Origin: Bullera alba
Taxonomy: Eukaryota > Basidiomycota > Tremellomycetes > Tremellales > Bulleraceae
DNA length: 64,000 bases
NCBI GenBank assembly: GCA_001600095.1
Contig: BCIX01000003.1
Location: 2,108,001 to 2,172,000 of the forward strand
Reading direction: 5' to 3'
Positions within the stretch are counted from its first letter, which is position 1. Every line of letters begins with the position of its first letter. The notes beneath the pieces were generated by a model. That model did not search any database. It saw nothing but the letters and a program-made list of their open reading frames with translations, and was not told the origin of the DNA. Below, piece by piece: positions 23,947 to 35,600 of this stretch. Both the position numbers and the translations under genes were made by a program.

Positions 23947-24464
23947 GGTGGCGTGGTGGTATGTGCGCTTGTGCGCCAAAAAGCCTAAGGGCTGGATACG
24001 CAAGGATGGGCAGGGGTCGGGAGACTAGCGTACTGGGCAGGAGCGCTGGAATGATGGATCCGCTCTGGACAGGCGTCCACGGGTAGCTCAGCTGAACCTG
24101 GGCTCGACGGACAGATCAGGACCCACGCGATATTGCGAGGGCTGCGTCCGGTTTCCGGAGGAGATTGGGAGATCAGGCGAGGCGAGCGAGGTGCAATTGC
24201 AAAACTTGTCTATAATGTTCGGGGATGATATGATATGATATAATGCAACGGATCTACAGCAATGGAGAGACGGGCAGGCAGTCTGTACTCGACATCTTGC
24301 TGCTCGCGCGGCATCCGTAGGCAGGCATGTGGTCACTGTCGAGCATCACCGCCGCGCTTCTCCCCCCTTCATCGGGTATACGACATACGCCCAGCCCAGT
24401 GTTATACATTGAATACCTCGTACATAGATTACATTGCCCACATACCACCATCTATATCCTCCGA
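23947..24464. other. Convergent 3' spacer
   Basis: This 518-bp interval lies between convergent gene ends. It contains a short AT-rich GATATGATATGATATAAT run near 24227-24243. No gene is recognised. Confidence 0.45.
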
Positions 24465-25375
24465 TCACCACGACCCGAGGAAGCTATGCGTCCACAACCA
24501 CCCCAGTGGATCGGCAGCAGTAGCTTCCGTCGACTCCTTCTGATCCTGCTGTTCGGGTACTTCCCCCCCTTTACTCGGGGGTACTTGCTTCTGCTCCGTT
24601 TCTGCCATCGTCTGCCCTGTGGTCTCCCCTGTCTCCCCTGTCTCCCCCTCAATTGAGGACGCGGTCGGGGCAGCCTTTGGGAGCAGTCGATATCCCTCCC
24701 ACAACAAGCCTTCCTCCGATCTAAACGGGTTCACGTCCAATACGATCCCCAGGCCGCGCCACCTCAGATCCCAGTATCCAGCGGGCAAACCGCTTGCGCG
24801 TTCAGACCCGGTGGTCTCCGAGCCTGCCTCTCCTTCCACACGGTTTCCTTGGGAGACAGCAGACTGCGCCGATGGGGAGTAGGCATTCAAGAGCGGGTCG
24901 AATATGTTGCCGTGGTTAAAGTCGAACCATGAGCGATCGCCCCTCGCCGCGCTCAGAGCCGAGTCGGTGGAACTGGGGGCGAGGCTCAAGTCGGCCTTGG
25001 GGGCGAATGGAGAGGAGAGGGAGGATGAGAGGAACATAATGATTGACTAAAGATATTAGATCCGCATGAGAAGGGTGATAAGAAGGAAGTAGAGGGAGGA
25101 TGGGACTTACCATGGCTATGCAGTATCCGCAGGGTTCAAATGCCCAGAATAACGTTGCCCCATATAGGAGCATGAAGATGGGTGATGCGGCCTGTACATT
25201 GTTCATATGATCAGTAAAGGGTGACAATATGGAGTGTGGCTAGTGGGCAAGTAGCCAGATGGCAGAGTGATCAAAGGTGTTTGGATGTCATAGGCTCGAA
25301 GGCGGCACCCGGCAGTGGACTCACCGGGGTGGGCACTATCAGTGCGTATAGCAGTAAATAGCGTATACACATCAT
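24465..25375 (-). CDS. Unknown two-helix membrane protein (237 aa)
   Basis: Three exons (25375-25325, 25191-25111, 25046-24465) join in phase to a 237-residue protein of no family I recognise. The start MMCIRYLLLYALIVPTP is a hydrophobic signal anchor. The second exon is almost entirely a hydrophobic segment (SPIFMLLYGATLFWAF then EPCGYCIAM), and the third continues SIIMFLSSSL. The rest is a soluble Ser/Glu/Thr-rich tail with a structured-looking block (PAGYWDLRWRGLGIVLDV and RSEEGLLWEGYRLLPK) and a low-complexity GETGETGETTGQT run. Start choice is uncertain; an untranslated first exon upstream (donor near 25430) is possible. It shares a divergent 282-bp promoter with YAE1. Confidence 0.6.
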
Positions 25376-25657
25376 CCTGCCGTGTGCTGATCCGCTGTCT
25401 TTGGTGGGTTGCTGTATGAGGCGGAACGTACCTTTCAATTCTACTTCTCCGTCGTCGACTTGTCGTCGACTCTGAGCGAAGCAGCTGCGTACAGGTTGCT
25501 CACCCACGGTTACACTCTGCGGAGATGACCGCCGTCACTGAAATTTCTGAAACACCACCGTACAGTTGCGAGTGAGCAGGCGGTACCCGACCGATGAGTT
25601 GGTCAGTAGCTCTGGACTATAGTGCAGCCATCAACAACTGGAGCCTATCACCCGGGG

Positions 25658-26392
25658 ATGGATATTGACAGCGACGACGACTGGCTCGAGGGCGGAGTCA
25701 GCAATGGCGCCCAAGGGCAAGGTGCCGCCGACGACCCGATCGTCGATGTCGAATGGACAAAGCTCGTGAACCGGTATACCGATGTGCGTCTCCCCTCACT
25801 CCCTGTGCTTCTGACACGCCTGGGTATAAAGGTATTGACGAGTCTATAGGCAGGATATCGCGAGGGGATCACGGATGGAAAGTTGTCCACCTTGCAGAGC
25901 GGCTTTGACCAAGGGTTCAACCACTCGGTCGGGCCATCTAGGCGGTTGGGCAAACTCCGCGGAAGGGCTTCTGCCCTTTTATCCCATCTCCTCGCTCCAT
26001 CCACCTCCGGAGACACTCCTGCCTTGGTGGACGAGCTGAGGACATTGGTCAAGGAATTGGGGAGGGTCAGGAGGGATGATATCCTTCCGGTGGATACAGA
26101 ACGCCTTGCGCACGAAGAGGAGGATAGACAGGCTCAAGCCTCGGATCAGGCAAGAGCACCTGGGATCCAAAATGCGAGCGGGACAGTGAAGACCAGAACG
26201 CCGGAGACATTCGAACTGGGTTATACCGACTCACGAGCGATGGAATCCCTGGAACAGGCGATGCAGGGCGTTTCCTCGGGTCAACCACCCGCGGAGGACC
26301 ACACTGGAGGAGGTGTGGGGAGGGAGGAGAAACTGCTCGCTGGGCTGGAGGATAGGTTGAAAGCGATAGAACAAGCGGTGAGGAAGTTGTAA
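25658..26392 (+). CDS. YAE1: Yae1-domain protein, Fe-S delivery to Rli1/ABCE1
   Basis: Yae1 acts with Lto1 as an adaptor that brings the cytosolic Fe-S assembly machinery to the ribosome recycling factor Rli1. Two exons (25658-25783 and 25850-26392) give 222 residues. The diagnostic Yae1 block spans the splice junction: AGYREGITDGKLSTLQSGF then DQGFNH, the spaced Gly pattern of the family. The N-terminus is acidic (MDIDSDDDWLEGG). The rest is helical with a Glu/Asp-rich central part and a C-terminal heptad-like segment (LLAGLEDRLKAIEQAV). The ATG at 25658 is the first in frame. Family assignment rests on the short motif plus size. Confidence 0.8.
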
Positions 26393-26991
26393 AAGGCATC
26401 TCAAACCACGCATTCGCCCTTTCCCCCAGCACCCTCGACAGGCGAGGGGGACATCACCCGGAGGAGGGTCGTCGCCGTGCGCTCATGCCATGCGACGGAT
26501 GCCAGGCGGAGCCATCCCCACCCGCTCGGGTTCGATCACATCAAGTGTCCGGATCCGTCCCTGGTTGGCCAGTCAGCCTTTTGCTGCGGCATGCAAGCCA
26601 ATCTGTCCACACTACGGCCTGATCAACCACCCTCTACGGAGTACGCTTCTCAAGGGGCGGCACTCCTGGTGACAGCTTGTCCAACCTTTCGGGCTGCGAG
26701 GAAGGAGCGCCGGACAAGCATCTATGGGGACGAGGTGGGCCTTGGGCACATAGGACATGTGCAGATCGTCAAAAGTTCATGAGAGAAAATACAGGGTGTC
26801 TTGATAGACGTGATGTATGAAGGAAACAAGGTCCAAATGTCCAATTCGAAAGCGGATAATGCTACAGTGGTACAAATCTCTACAGATGTCGGATCGATGA
26901 CCCTAATCGACCCCGTAGTCGTCGACCTCTTCTCCCTGCTGATCGTGCCCGACGACCTTTTACACTCCTAGTAACCAAGCCCACTCAAGCT
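26393..26991. other. Convergent 3' spacer
   Basis: No gene, RNA or repeat is recognised in these 599 bp between the convergent ends of YAE1 and the next minus-strand gene. Confidence 0.45.
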
Positions 26992-27633
26992 TCAAGCTTC
27001 GCACTCGACCTCGCCCAGCTCCTCGTCGACGCGGGTGAGCGAGCTCGTCCTTCTCATGTCCAACATCCCCCTGATCTTCCCTCTCCGCCCCATCCCGGAG
27101 TTCCCACCTATCGTGGATCTCGCCGTCGAGCCAGTCGACTTGGATCCCAGGCTTTGCGCATGCGAGCCGTCTGGGCGGTAGAGCGCAGAGTGGTATGTCC
27201 TCGGCTGGTCAAAGTTCTCCCCATGAGAGGGATTGCCTGGATATCGGAATGTACTATCGTGACCCGGAGTCGTGCTGGTGAGCGGGGACATTCTGGCCTT
27301 TTCGTTGAGGGGCGAGTGCGATGGTAGGGAGTAGTACCAATCCCCCTCGTCGGTCCTATGCAGTCTATCAGTATGGCGTTCAGGGATCAGAGGGTGCGAT
27401 CACTCACGGCCATCTCAATGCTGCCAGGAGGAGGAGGAACACGACTACCAGTATTGGAAATGGGCACTATGCGACATCAGCACAACCTCGTCATTGCCAT
27501 ACGAGTATACAACGGTGGTGGTCCCCCTGGGCGGATTGCTCACCGAGTCAAGGGCCCGAATGGAGAGTTCCCCTAATACCTCCATAGCCGGCGACAGCTC
27601 TTTCTCTGACCACTCGACGACGTGCTTCAGCAT
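26992..27633 (-). CDS. Unknown single-pass membrane protein (170 aa)
   Basis: Three exons (27633-27544, 27466-27408, 27355-26992) join in phase to 170 residues. The first exon gives a short charged N-terminus (MLKHVVEWSEKELSPAM). The second, 59 nt, encodes essentially just a strong membrane helix (PFPILVVVFLLLLAALRW). The third gives a polar tail of about 120 residues rich in Ser, Gly and Arg (e.g. GSKSTGSTARSTIGGNSG and a basic GRRGKIRGMLDMRR patch), ending acidic. The middle intron was placed by its CTGAT branch site and TAG acceptor; other splicings destroy the helix. Topology is probably N-terminus inside the lumen or membrane with a long cytosolic tail, but orientation is not determined. 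No family is recognised. Confidence 0.6.
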
Positions 27634-27750
27634 GGCAGCGAGTGCTGGTGGATGAGAGACGGCGGTGTGCAGTTGATCCAGCTACTGTGAAGACGAGTAC
27701 TCGACGATTTTCCAGCAGGTCACTTCACCTGATCGTCCCCACTGAAAGAC

Positions 27751-27780
27751 CTCGCAGTCGCTCGCAGTCGCAGTCGCAGT
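27751..27780. repeat. Short hexamer-like tandem repeat (CGCAGT)
   Basis: Repeats of CTCGCAGTCG / CGCAGT are adjacent over about 30 bp. Simple-sequence expansion; no function is implied. Confidence 0.6.
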
Positions 27781-28533
27781 ACAATGGTACGATTATGGCG
27801 TTTCAACTTTCCAGGCCTCCAAGTCGCGTCGGCGGCAGTGCTGGCTCTGGGTCTGGCTCTGTCTGGGACTGGGTCGAGAAGGGTCGAGAAGGGTCCTTGG
27901 GATACACAAAGGTGTGTGATATACGGTGTCCTTTACGGGGTTCCTGTCCAACGTGTCCTTTTGTCCTTTCTCCAACTCGATCACCTCTCTTCGACCTGCT
28001 CACTTTCGCTCTGTACAAGCTCATAGCAGAGCACGCAGCTGCATGAGGTCACTCGCACACGCGCACTGGCACTGCGATTGGCATCCCCGACTCGCCGAAA
28101 CATTGTCTTCTCGGCACATGTGCGAAGCGCAAAGCAAGCTCGAGGGGGTGGATCTTGTGGGCGCAATGAGATTCCGAACCGTTGTTCGCAGGGTTCGTCC
28201 GACCGGGAGCACTAATACCGGGATCATGGCATCAATGGCGTCCGGCGTGCGGAAGGGCGTTGCGCTCTTTGCTTATCCGAGACTAGGTAACTGAAGTCGT
28301 AGACCCTCGTAGACCCCCGGCCTGGTCTCGCGGCATGTGACTGCCACGGGCGAGCTCGTGGCCAGACACCGCGTCGAGGGTGCCGCAGGGCGCAGGCAGT
28401 CGACGCAGGCATGCCGGCCTCCCGCGACATCCGAGACATGAACATGAGATATGAGACAATCGTGCTTGACTGCAATCTCAATGACGATGACGATTTTTAC
28501 CGCTTTCGACTATTCCTCGCTGTCCCTCCGCAA

Positions 28534-28568
28534 CCTCAGGCCTCAGTCCTCAGTCCTCAGTCCTCAAG
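28534..28568. repeat. 7-bp tandem repeat (CCTCAGT)x5
   Basis: Five adjacent 7-bp units occur; the central three are perfect CCTCAGT and the first and last differ by one or two bases. Confidence 0.75.
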
Positions 28569-28974
28569 CACTGCACTCCAGTCCCTCACTCATTGTCCCT
28601 AATGACCCCTCCTATATTTAGGTGTGGCGGTACGGCCCAGTTCAAGCTATACATACGACGTGCCGTAGAGTCGTGCTCGCTGGCGAAATGAACCTGCACT
28701 CAAGTTACTGGCCTGATCGCATGACTCAACAGCAGAAACGTCGCACTCCAGTACACTCCACTGCCCACACGCACTCTAGCATGTGATCCATCAGGCGGTG
28801 TAGCACGTACGTGCTCCGCCCGTACCGCTCTCAAAGCAAGCTACGGCCCGAGACCACGCTCCGAACTCTACTTAGTCGTACTCCTAGGTCCCGCTGAATC
28901 CGAAGTCCACCCGCTCTTGGTCGAGCTCATTATTACCAATTGAGCCACATCGCCAGGGAGAATACTACCCGTCG

Positions 28975-31440
28975 TCAGCCCAAGTCCAACATTTTCCCAT
29001 CCCTTGATAGGGACGTACTCTTCTGCATGGCGTGCCACGATGCCAAGCTAGTTTTGATCTGATCACGCTCTAGACCCCGGTGTTCGAGGTGCAGCACCAA
29101 CTCAGTCGACGAGAGCTCTTGCTCCGTGAGGAGCGAGTCGACGGGGATTTCGTTGGACAACATGGTGGCATAGACGTGTGTCCTGCACAACTCTCAGCTC
29201 AGCTCGCAGAGTGGGGGCTTACCGTAGTGGGGAGCCCTGGTTGTCTGCCTCGGTGGGCGGTCGGAATGACAATATAGGCGAGTACGCCATCTACAAAGGT
29301 CAGGAAGTGTGCAGGTGAAAGGAGAAATTGCTCACTGTACAGATGAACACCTAAGTAGTATCAGCGAACATTGCACAATGTGCACCAGACGCGACTCACA
29401 GTGTTGAACAGCTCTACGCCGGCAGAAGAGGCTTCTTGGCCATCGCTAAACACCCGACACTGGCTGAACACCGCCAACAACGTCCTCAACACGCTTTTCG
29501 TAATCTCACTCCCTTGCAGCCCAAAGACGTTCTACCGTCCATCAGCGCTGACCACCTCGCACCCTCAAACACGACCCCGACACCCCGACTGTGGTGGGAA
29601 TGGAGATGGGGACTTGACTCACAACACTGACGATCCCGTCGACTTCTGTCAACTCCGCGACTTTGGTCCAGAAGTCCAGGGTGTATGCCCCGATGGGCAA
29701 CGTCCCGCCGGCGTATAGATCATGCACGACGTACGACCACTTGGCCCTCTCGACCTCAGTATCCGTCGCTGCGATCTGCTCGACGTAGGAGATCACGTCG
29801 ACGAGGTTGACGCTGGATCCCGGGCGGAGGCGGAGATTGTAGTGCTGCACTGCGGCGCGATATACCAAAGGGTCAAGCTCTGGCATAGTCAGCCCGTGTA
29901 CTTCATCATTGGACGTGATGACAAACAATGAGGGCATTGACTCACCGACGAGGTCGAGCTCGAAACCGCGATTGGCGAAAGTCTGCGCTGAGACCCCAGC
30001 CCCTAAGCCACTGTACCCATTGGTCAGTCGTGCCCCGTGGAGACCTTCGGAGTACAAGCTACACTCACAAGATAGCCGCTCTAGTCTCCTGAGGCTTGCT
30101 TCCGGAAGATGGGCTGGGTAGATCCACCTCGCCTTTGGTCATGATCCTGAGGGAGGTTTGCACTGAATCACCGGCATCTGACCTATGAGCCAGCACCCCA
30201 AACTCCTGTTGATAGAACGTGGAGAAGATTCTGGGTATCGTCCGAGCGTTAGCCACCGCTGCCTTCTAGCTCTCTAATAGCTCTCTTTCGGCCTGCGGCC
30301 GGGGAAGAGTTGACACTCACGAATCCCCCAAATCGACCCTCTTCCGTCCGCCTTGGTCGACGTATCGGACCCATCGACCGCCAATCAATCCCCCATCCGA
30401 GCGGAGATATCGATATCCACGGGCCATATAGTCTCCAACGACAATCTGACCCGTGACCCCCCTTTCCGAAGAGAGGATGTTGAGGGTATCGTTGTTGGCG
30501 GCGTAAGGGGCATTGGGCCATATCACTTCTGGGCGGAGGAGGATAATGGCGAGTATGACCAGGTGCACGAAGGGGGAGACGAGCTCGATGAGAGGGGTCC
30601 TGATCTTAGACGGGGGGATGCGTCCTGCTGGCTTCCCTTTCTTAAGAGCTGTCTTGGGCTTGGCGGGGATCTTGTCGATGGGGTTGGCTGTGCTCCAGTG
30701 GGCGGAGAGTCGAGATATAGATGAGACCAGAGAGACTGTACTTGTGATAACGGCGATCTAACAATCGTAATCAGCCTCGTAGAGCTTAGCGACCAGGGCA
30801 AGACGTACCCATCGCTCTGGCCGCTGGATGAGTGTGATCCAGCCTTGACTCTGAATGACCGCCGAGCACAAGTACCGCCCTAGCAGGATGGCCGCTGTGC
30901 TCAATACGCTCGAGACGGCTATTTTCACTAGAGATCGAGTATCCCGCATGGCTGTCTGCTCCCAAGCTATATCAGTCGCCTCAATGGTCCCCCGTAGCCT
31001 CGGCAGCACCCCTGACTCACCGCCTCCGGCCTGCTTATACCTGCACACCCCAACAACACACCCAGTGACAGTATCAACTGGCTCATCATAGCCCCATACT
31101 CCGGCCCGAGCAGCCTGCCGGACCAGTATCCCAACCTCCTGCCCTCCACCACGGTCATGTATCCCCCTGCAGCCCATACACCCGTCCAAGCGATACCATT
31201 AACCCTCCCGCTCAAGACGATGAGCGTGGGGAGGAGGAGCTGGATGCCCCATATCCACTCGCGATGAAGGTTTAGGGGGAGGGAGTTGTACTGAGCCCCG
31301 AGGATCAATTCCTGGAGATGGAGTATCAGAGCGGTGGAGACGAGGTATACCGGCCAAAGGGGTCGATATGGCCAGCTGGAGCGAGTCGATCCATTAGAGC
31401 TCGAATGCTTGTTGGATCCAGCCCTAGGTCCATTGGCCAT
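28975..31440 (-). CDS. Membrane-anchored spermidine-synthase-like methyltransferase-fold protein
   Basis: The C-terminal half has the spermidine synthase / SAM-binding Rossmann fold. Blocks are SSERGVTGQIVVGDY followed by RYLRSDGGLIGGRWV (the beta-hairpin and aminopropyl-acceptor region), RIFSTFYQQEFGVL, the glycine-rich motif AILLGLGAGVSAQTF with acidic ELDPLVY after strand 2, and VVHDLYAGG at the catalytic loop position. The N-terminal part has several membrane helices (e.g. VYLVSTALILHLQELIL, WGIQLLLPTLIVLSG), so the enzyme domain is tethered to a membrane. Exons were traced through at least eight junctions, including a 15-nt exon (29336-29350). The start is placed at the ATG at 31440. An upstream open frame (ATG at 31737) can be spliced in phase onto this one and may be an alternative first exon. 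Substrate is unknown; it is not the soluble Spe3 type. Confidence 0.7.
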
Positions 31441-31900
31441 TTCGCTCGATCTCCCGTACGTCCACAATACCGCTTCAGCCTAGATCTAGACGCACCTCAG
31501 TGTCAGGAGTCGAACGGAGACATACTTGCACACCTGCATGGCCAGTTCCCTCACCACCTCGTCAAAGGTGTTCGCTGTCGAGTGTTGAGTGTATCCAATC
31601 TTGTGCCTGCAACGCCGAGCCAATCGCTCGAGTGATCGCGTGGTCCGTTTTTTGCCACCCAGCTTAGAGAGAGACTGGATGCATACGGCAACGCGTAGCA
31701 AGTCGTCGACATTGAGCCTCCGTTCAATATCAAACATCAACCACCAGACTTTGGCGAGCTGCGGTACCGAGAGCCCACTACGAACAGTTCGACGAGAGTG
31801 CCTTTCCGGTCTCGAGACGGAGAAAGATTCCTAGTTCAGTTGGAGGACATCAGCGTCTAAATCGACATCAAGCTATCCCATTCCCGGAGTCTAGTTCACG
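31441..31900. promoter_or_regulatory. Divergent promoter region, possible extra 5' exon
   Basis: This 460-bp interval lies between the divergent spermidine-synthase-like gene and BET1. The minus strand carries an open frame from ATG 31737 to about 31500 (starts MFDIERRLNVDDLLRV, mostly charged). A GTGCGT donor near 31495 and a CTAG acceptor near 31424 would splice it in frame onto the downstream gene. Whether it is translated is open. Confidence 0.35.
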
Positions 31901-32466
31901 ATGCCTAGGTAAGCTCAGCTGCAGTCCACCCAAACAGGTCTTCCAGCTGAGAATGTGCCTCATAGCACCACGGACCAGACATTGGAGAACCAGAATGAAG
32001 ACGAGCTGAACTCCCTACACGGCAAGATCAAAGCGTTGCGCTCGGTGAGTCAAACTGTCGACGTTGGGAATTCAGTCAAGCTGACCTGGGACATTTAGGT
32101 CACTATTGATATCCTAGACGACTCGGGAAGGCAGAATGATCAGGTGAGTGTCTCTCCTTCTGTATGGGTTCACCATCTGACCCCCCTGTAGCTAGATAGA
32201 ACGGTGAGTTCACATCATGCCTACTGGCGACTTCCTAGCGCTAAAGCCAAGATCGCAAGACAAACACCTTTTCCTCCTTTGCCAACTCGCTCTTCTCGAC
32301 CTCGCGCCATCACAACCGCTCAATGGCGGCAACGTCGACGATACGGCAGTACAGGACCATTGCGTACATTGTAGGGGCGGTAGTGTGTTTTTGGCTTCTC
32401 ACCAAGTTGTGGCATTTGGGCGGAGGGGGAAAGTCTGTCCCGGAGGTCAACACGGAGTACAGGTAG
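31901..32466 (+). CDS. BET1: Bet1-like Qc-SNARE
   Basis: ER-Golgi vesicle SNARE. Five exons (31901-31908, 31966-32044, 32099-32143, 32192-32203, 32260-32466) sum to 116 residues. The first exon is only 8 nt (Met-Pro plus two bases of Ser), and the fourth is 12 nt, so simple ORF searches miss this gene. The SNARE helix runs from DELNSLHGKIKALRS through TIDILDDSGRQNDQLDRT to FANSLFSTS; the zero-layer glutamine lies in GRQNDQLD. A C-terminal membrane anchor follows (TIAYIVGAVVCFWLLTKLW) with a short lumenal tail. The architecture and length fit Bet1; Sft1 is the main alternative because both are short Qc-SNAREs. Confidence 0.85.
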
Positions 32467-32642
32467 CCCGGGATCCTTAGTCCACTCAGGCGTGGAGTCT
32501 CATCACCATGTGTGGCACATCGGAGACCAGGCCAGGGGAAAATCTCATTGTCGCTCGACGTAAAGGTCAATGGATCAAGTTGTATGTATAAACTGTCACA
32601 TTTCTCATCTATCAAACATCAGCTGGACCCATCTAGCCCGCT

Positions 32643-35600
32643 CTAATGCTCGTTGTCTAACAACCGCCGTCGTATGGCAATCCGATTCAACTCTCGCCAT
32701 CCCAGCTGGAAATGCCTCCAAAACTCCTTTTCCGAGAACTTCTCCACTGCTCCTGCCCTCGCGGCTCTCCTCATCTCCCCGGCCTGTTTGTTGCTCAGCG
32801 AGAGCGCCTGGTGGATCGCCTCTGCAAACTCTTCCGCCGTCTTGGCATGGAAGCCTAGCCACTCAGTCAGCTACGACAATCAAGGTACATTGTGAGCTGA
32901 ACATACCCGTCTTTTGGCCCTTGTAAGGGACTACGATGTCCATCATGGGACCGGCCGATGCGTGGACGATGGGAATCAACCCGGCGGCCATGAACTCCAC
33001 CACGTTGATTCCAAAGTGCTCATCTTGCATCGTATTCAGGCCGATGGATGCTCTGGCCAATCTCGTTGTGATCTCAGGGAAGGGTGCGTTGACGAGGAAT
33101 TCCACGTGATCCTGCGAAGCAAGGTCAGTCTATATTCGCCAATCAAGCTCAGACCTCGTGACCATTGATTTGCCGATGAAGTTGACTTACTAGAACACCG
33201 AGCTTCCTTGCGAGCTGTCTCAAGTCCTCGACTCTGGCTTCGTCGGCGGGATGTCGAGCACCGCCCATAAGGGTCAAATTGACCTTGGCCGCCTTGTGTT
33301 GGGGATACTTTTCGAATAGCGCAGCCAGTGCGTGGATCTGTTTCGCATGTTCCTTCTCCGGTCTATCGCCCAGTCAGCACGCCCGCTCCATGCCAATATC
33401 TGAACTGTATGGGAGAGCCGAGGGACCCACCTGAACTGTGCTAGGGAGACCAGCTCGTTCGCCCTCTGATCCAATTTCAACCCCACGAGGACGCCCGTGT
33501 CGCAGGGCGGGTAGACGATCTCACACTTTGCCTTTGACCCTTTCCCGCTCTTGAGATCCCTCTCTACGCTGGCCTCGTCGACTAGGAGTACTGACGCGAG
33601 CAGAGACTGTCGGCCCCTGTTGATCAGAGACAAGATGTGCGCTTGGGTCCAGGACGAATTGGTCATGTTGTACTCTGAGAACAGCAAGGACGTGGCGTAA
33701 AGCGTGGTGAAGAGGTGGTAATAACTACACCGGGTCAGCGCGATTGCATTTAGAGCAGACAGGAGCAGACTTGCATCAGCTTGATCTTCGTCCTGATCCA
33801 AGACCCAGATGCTCCTGCATTCTCGATGCCAAACGAGCGCTCTTTGACCCTTTTCACCATATCCGTGCTGACGGTCGGATAGTGGATATAAGCTCCAATA
33901 GCAATTTCCGACCCGGTCAACAGCCGAATCAGGGGGTATGTGAATGCGTAGCCCATGGTGTCTATAACGAGTCAGTCCGCGCTTCGCCCCGAGGACATGG
34001 CACTTACCTATGAAGATATCCCCCCACAGACCGTCTTTACCACATAGACCCTCGTAGGCGAGGACGAGACTGCCGAGGGATTGTCCGAGAAGGGTGAATC
34101 GCTTCCAGTAGGTATCGTCGACTAAGTACCGCGATGGAAGGGGGATGAAGTGGAGCGTCTTCGGCGAGAGCTCAATAGCAAAACGCTCCTACTCTGGGTA
34201 TGAGACGGAGCTCAGACTCGAGACGGGTGAAGATCGACTCACCTTGATCTTGGCTAGAATTTCCTCTTTGGAGGCTTTTGGATAATCACCAGAATAGACG
34301 AGGGAAATGACCTCCGGCTCATTCTTCTGTAGGTGGGAGAGTGCTGTCCATAAAACACGTTCACCCCCTCCTCCAGCATTACTACGTAGTCCATCAGTGC
34401 CAGAACTATGATGACCGACGCATGATGTCAAGGTCATTTCGCACCCGACTCACCAGTATGGATGCCAAAAGCCAACTAGAGTCCTCGGCTTTGCCATCTT
34501 CGGCGGAGCGTTCGCCGTCCCTGGCACCACACCTGTCTCGACGATACCCATGCTCTCCATCAGAACCCTCCTCCTGTCCACGTTCCTATTCCTCATCCTG
34601 CTCACACCGAGGAGCGTGAATCCGAGCGCGCCCAGAGTGACAATGGGCAGAACACTGTCCACCAACGTCCAATTGATCCCAACTTGAAGCACCAACCCGG
34701 CAGCCACTACGCCCACCAGGCCCGTCAATTTGAGAAAGATGACCACCAGCGATCCACTCGAGAGGAACCACAGGGCGAGGGAGATGAAGACCCAGATCAC
34801 GTCGAAGGATATCGAGGCTTGCGCGGGGTGCGAGACGATCTGAGTGAGGAGGACGCCCAGCGTGGGTGAATTGGAGTCGAGGGCTTTCAGGCGGTATGTA
34901 TTCTGCAGGTGGATCAAAGCGGCGATTGTGAGGTAGATGGGGTAGAGCCATGATATGCTGGTTCGCCTGCCGCTTCTGTCTTCCACCTTGATGGCTTCGG
35001 TTTCCGGGGGTGCGAGGAGCGGTAAGACCAAAGAGACGTGCATGACCAGTAAATTCGGCATAAACTTGCTCGTCCCAACGGTATGTGGACTGAGGGCAAT
35101 GGTGACCATGGCGATGGTCAGGCTGAGGAGGAGGGGGGCGTAGCGACCTGGCTTCAACTGTCTCCCTCTGGGGTATAGCGAGACCGCAACGAAGAACAGC
35201 GAGGTCGCAACGGACATTGCGACCAGCTGCCCCAGGAGCATATACGCCCATGAATGCTTGATCCGTCGTCTTGGTCCTACAGAAAGTGGTCAGTATCAGC
35301 TCAGACCTCATAGCTTCTGAACCTTACGCACCCTCGATCCAAACGACTGCGGTGAACAGTACCGTCCAGGTACAGATGAAAGAGCTCCACCACCAGTTGG
35401 CAGGACCTGTACTGACGATACTCCAGGCCTCTTCAAACAGTGCCGTTCCTTGAAGCCACTGTCCGATGGTTGGATCAAAGTGTCCAGTCGCAAAGTTCTT
35501 ATATGACCACTACTCCTGCGTCAGAACAATCAATCCTGCCGCCAAAATGGATGCCCACCTTCATGTACTCTATCATGACTGCCAAGGATCAGCAAGCAGA

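Larger units (their letters stand above)
27634..28974. other. Long intergenic region with short tandem repeats
   Basis: This 1.34-kb region has no convincing gene. It contains a GCAGTC-type repeat at 27751-27780, a doubled GGTCGAGAAG near 27874-27893, and a 7-bp tandem repeat at 28534-28568. It probably includes the promoter of the 26992-27633 gene and the 3' end of the spermidine-synthase-like gene. Confidence 0.45.

Noticed and set aside
34586..35311. Second 241-codon minus-strand frame overlapping the Alg11 membrane domain
   Set aside because: His/Arg/Pro-rich, off-frame with the conserved hydrophobic reading; a shadow.
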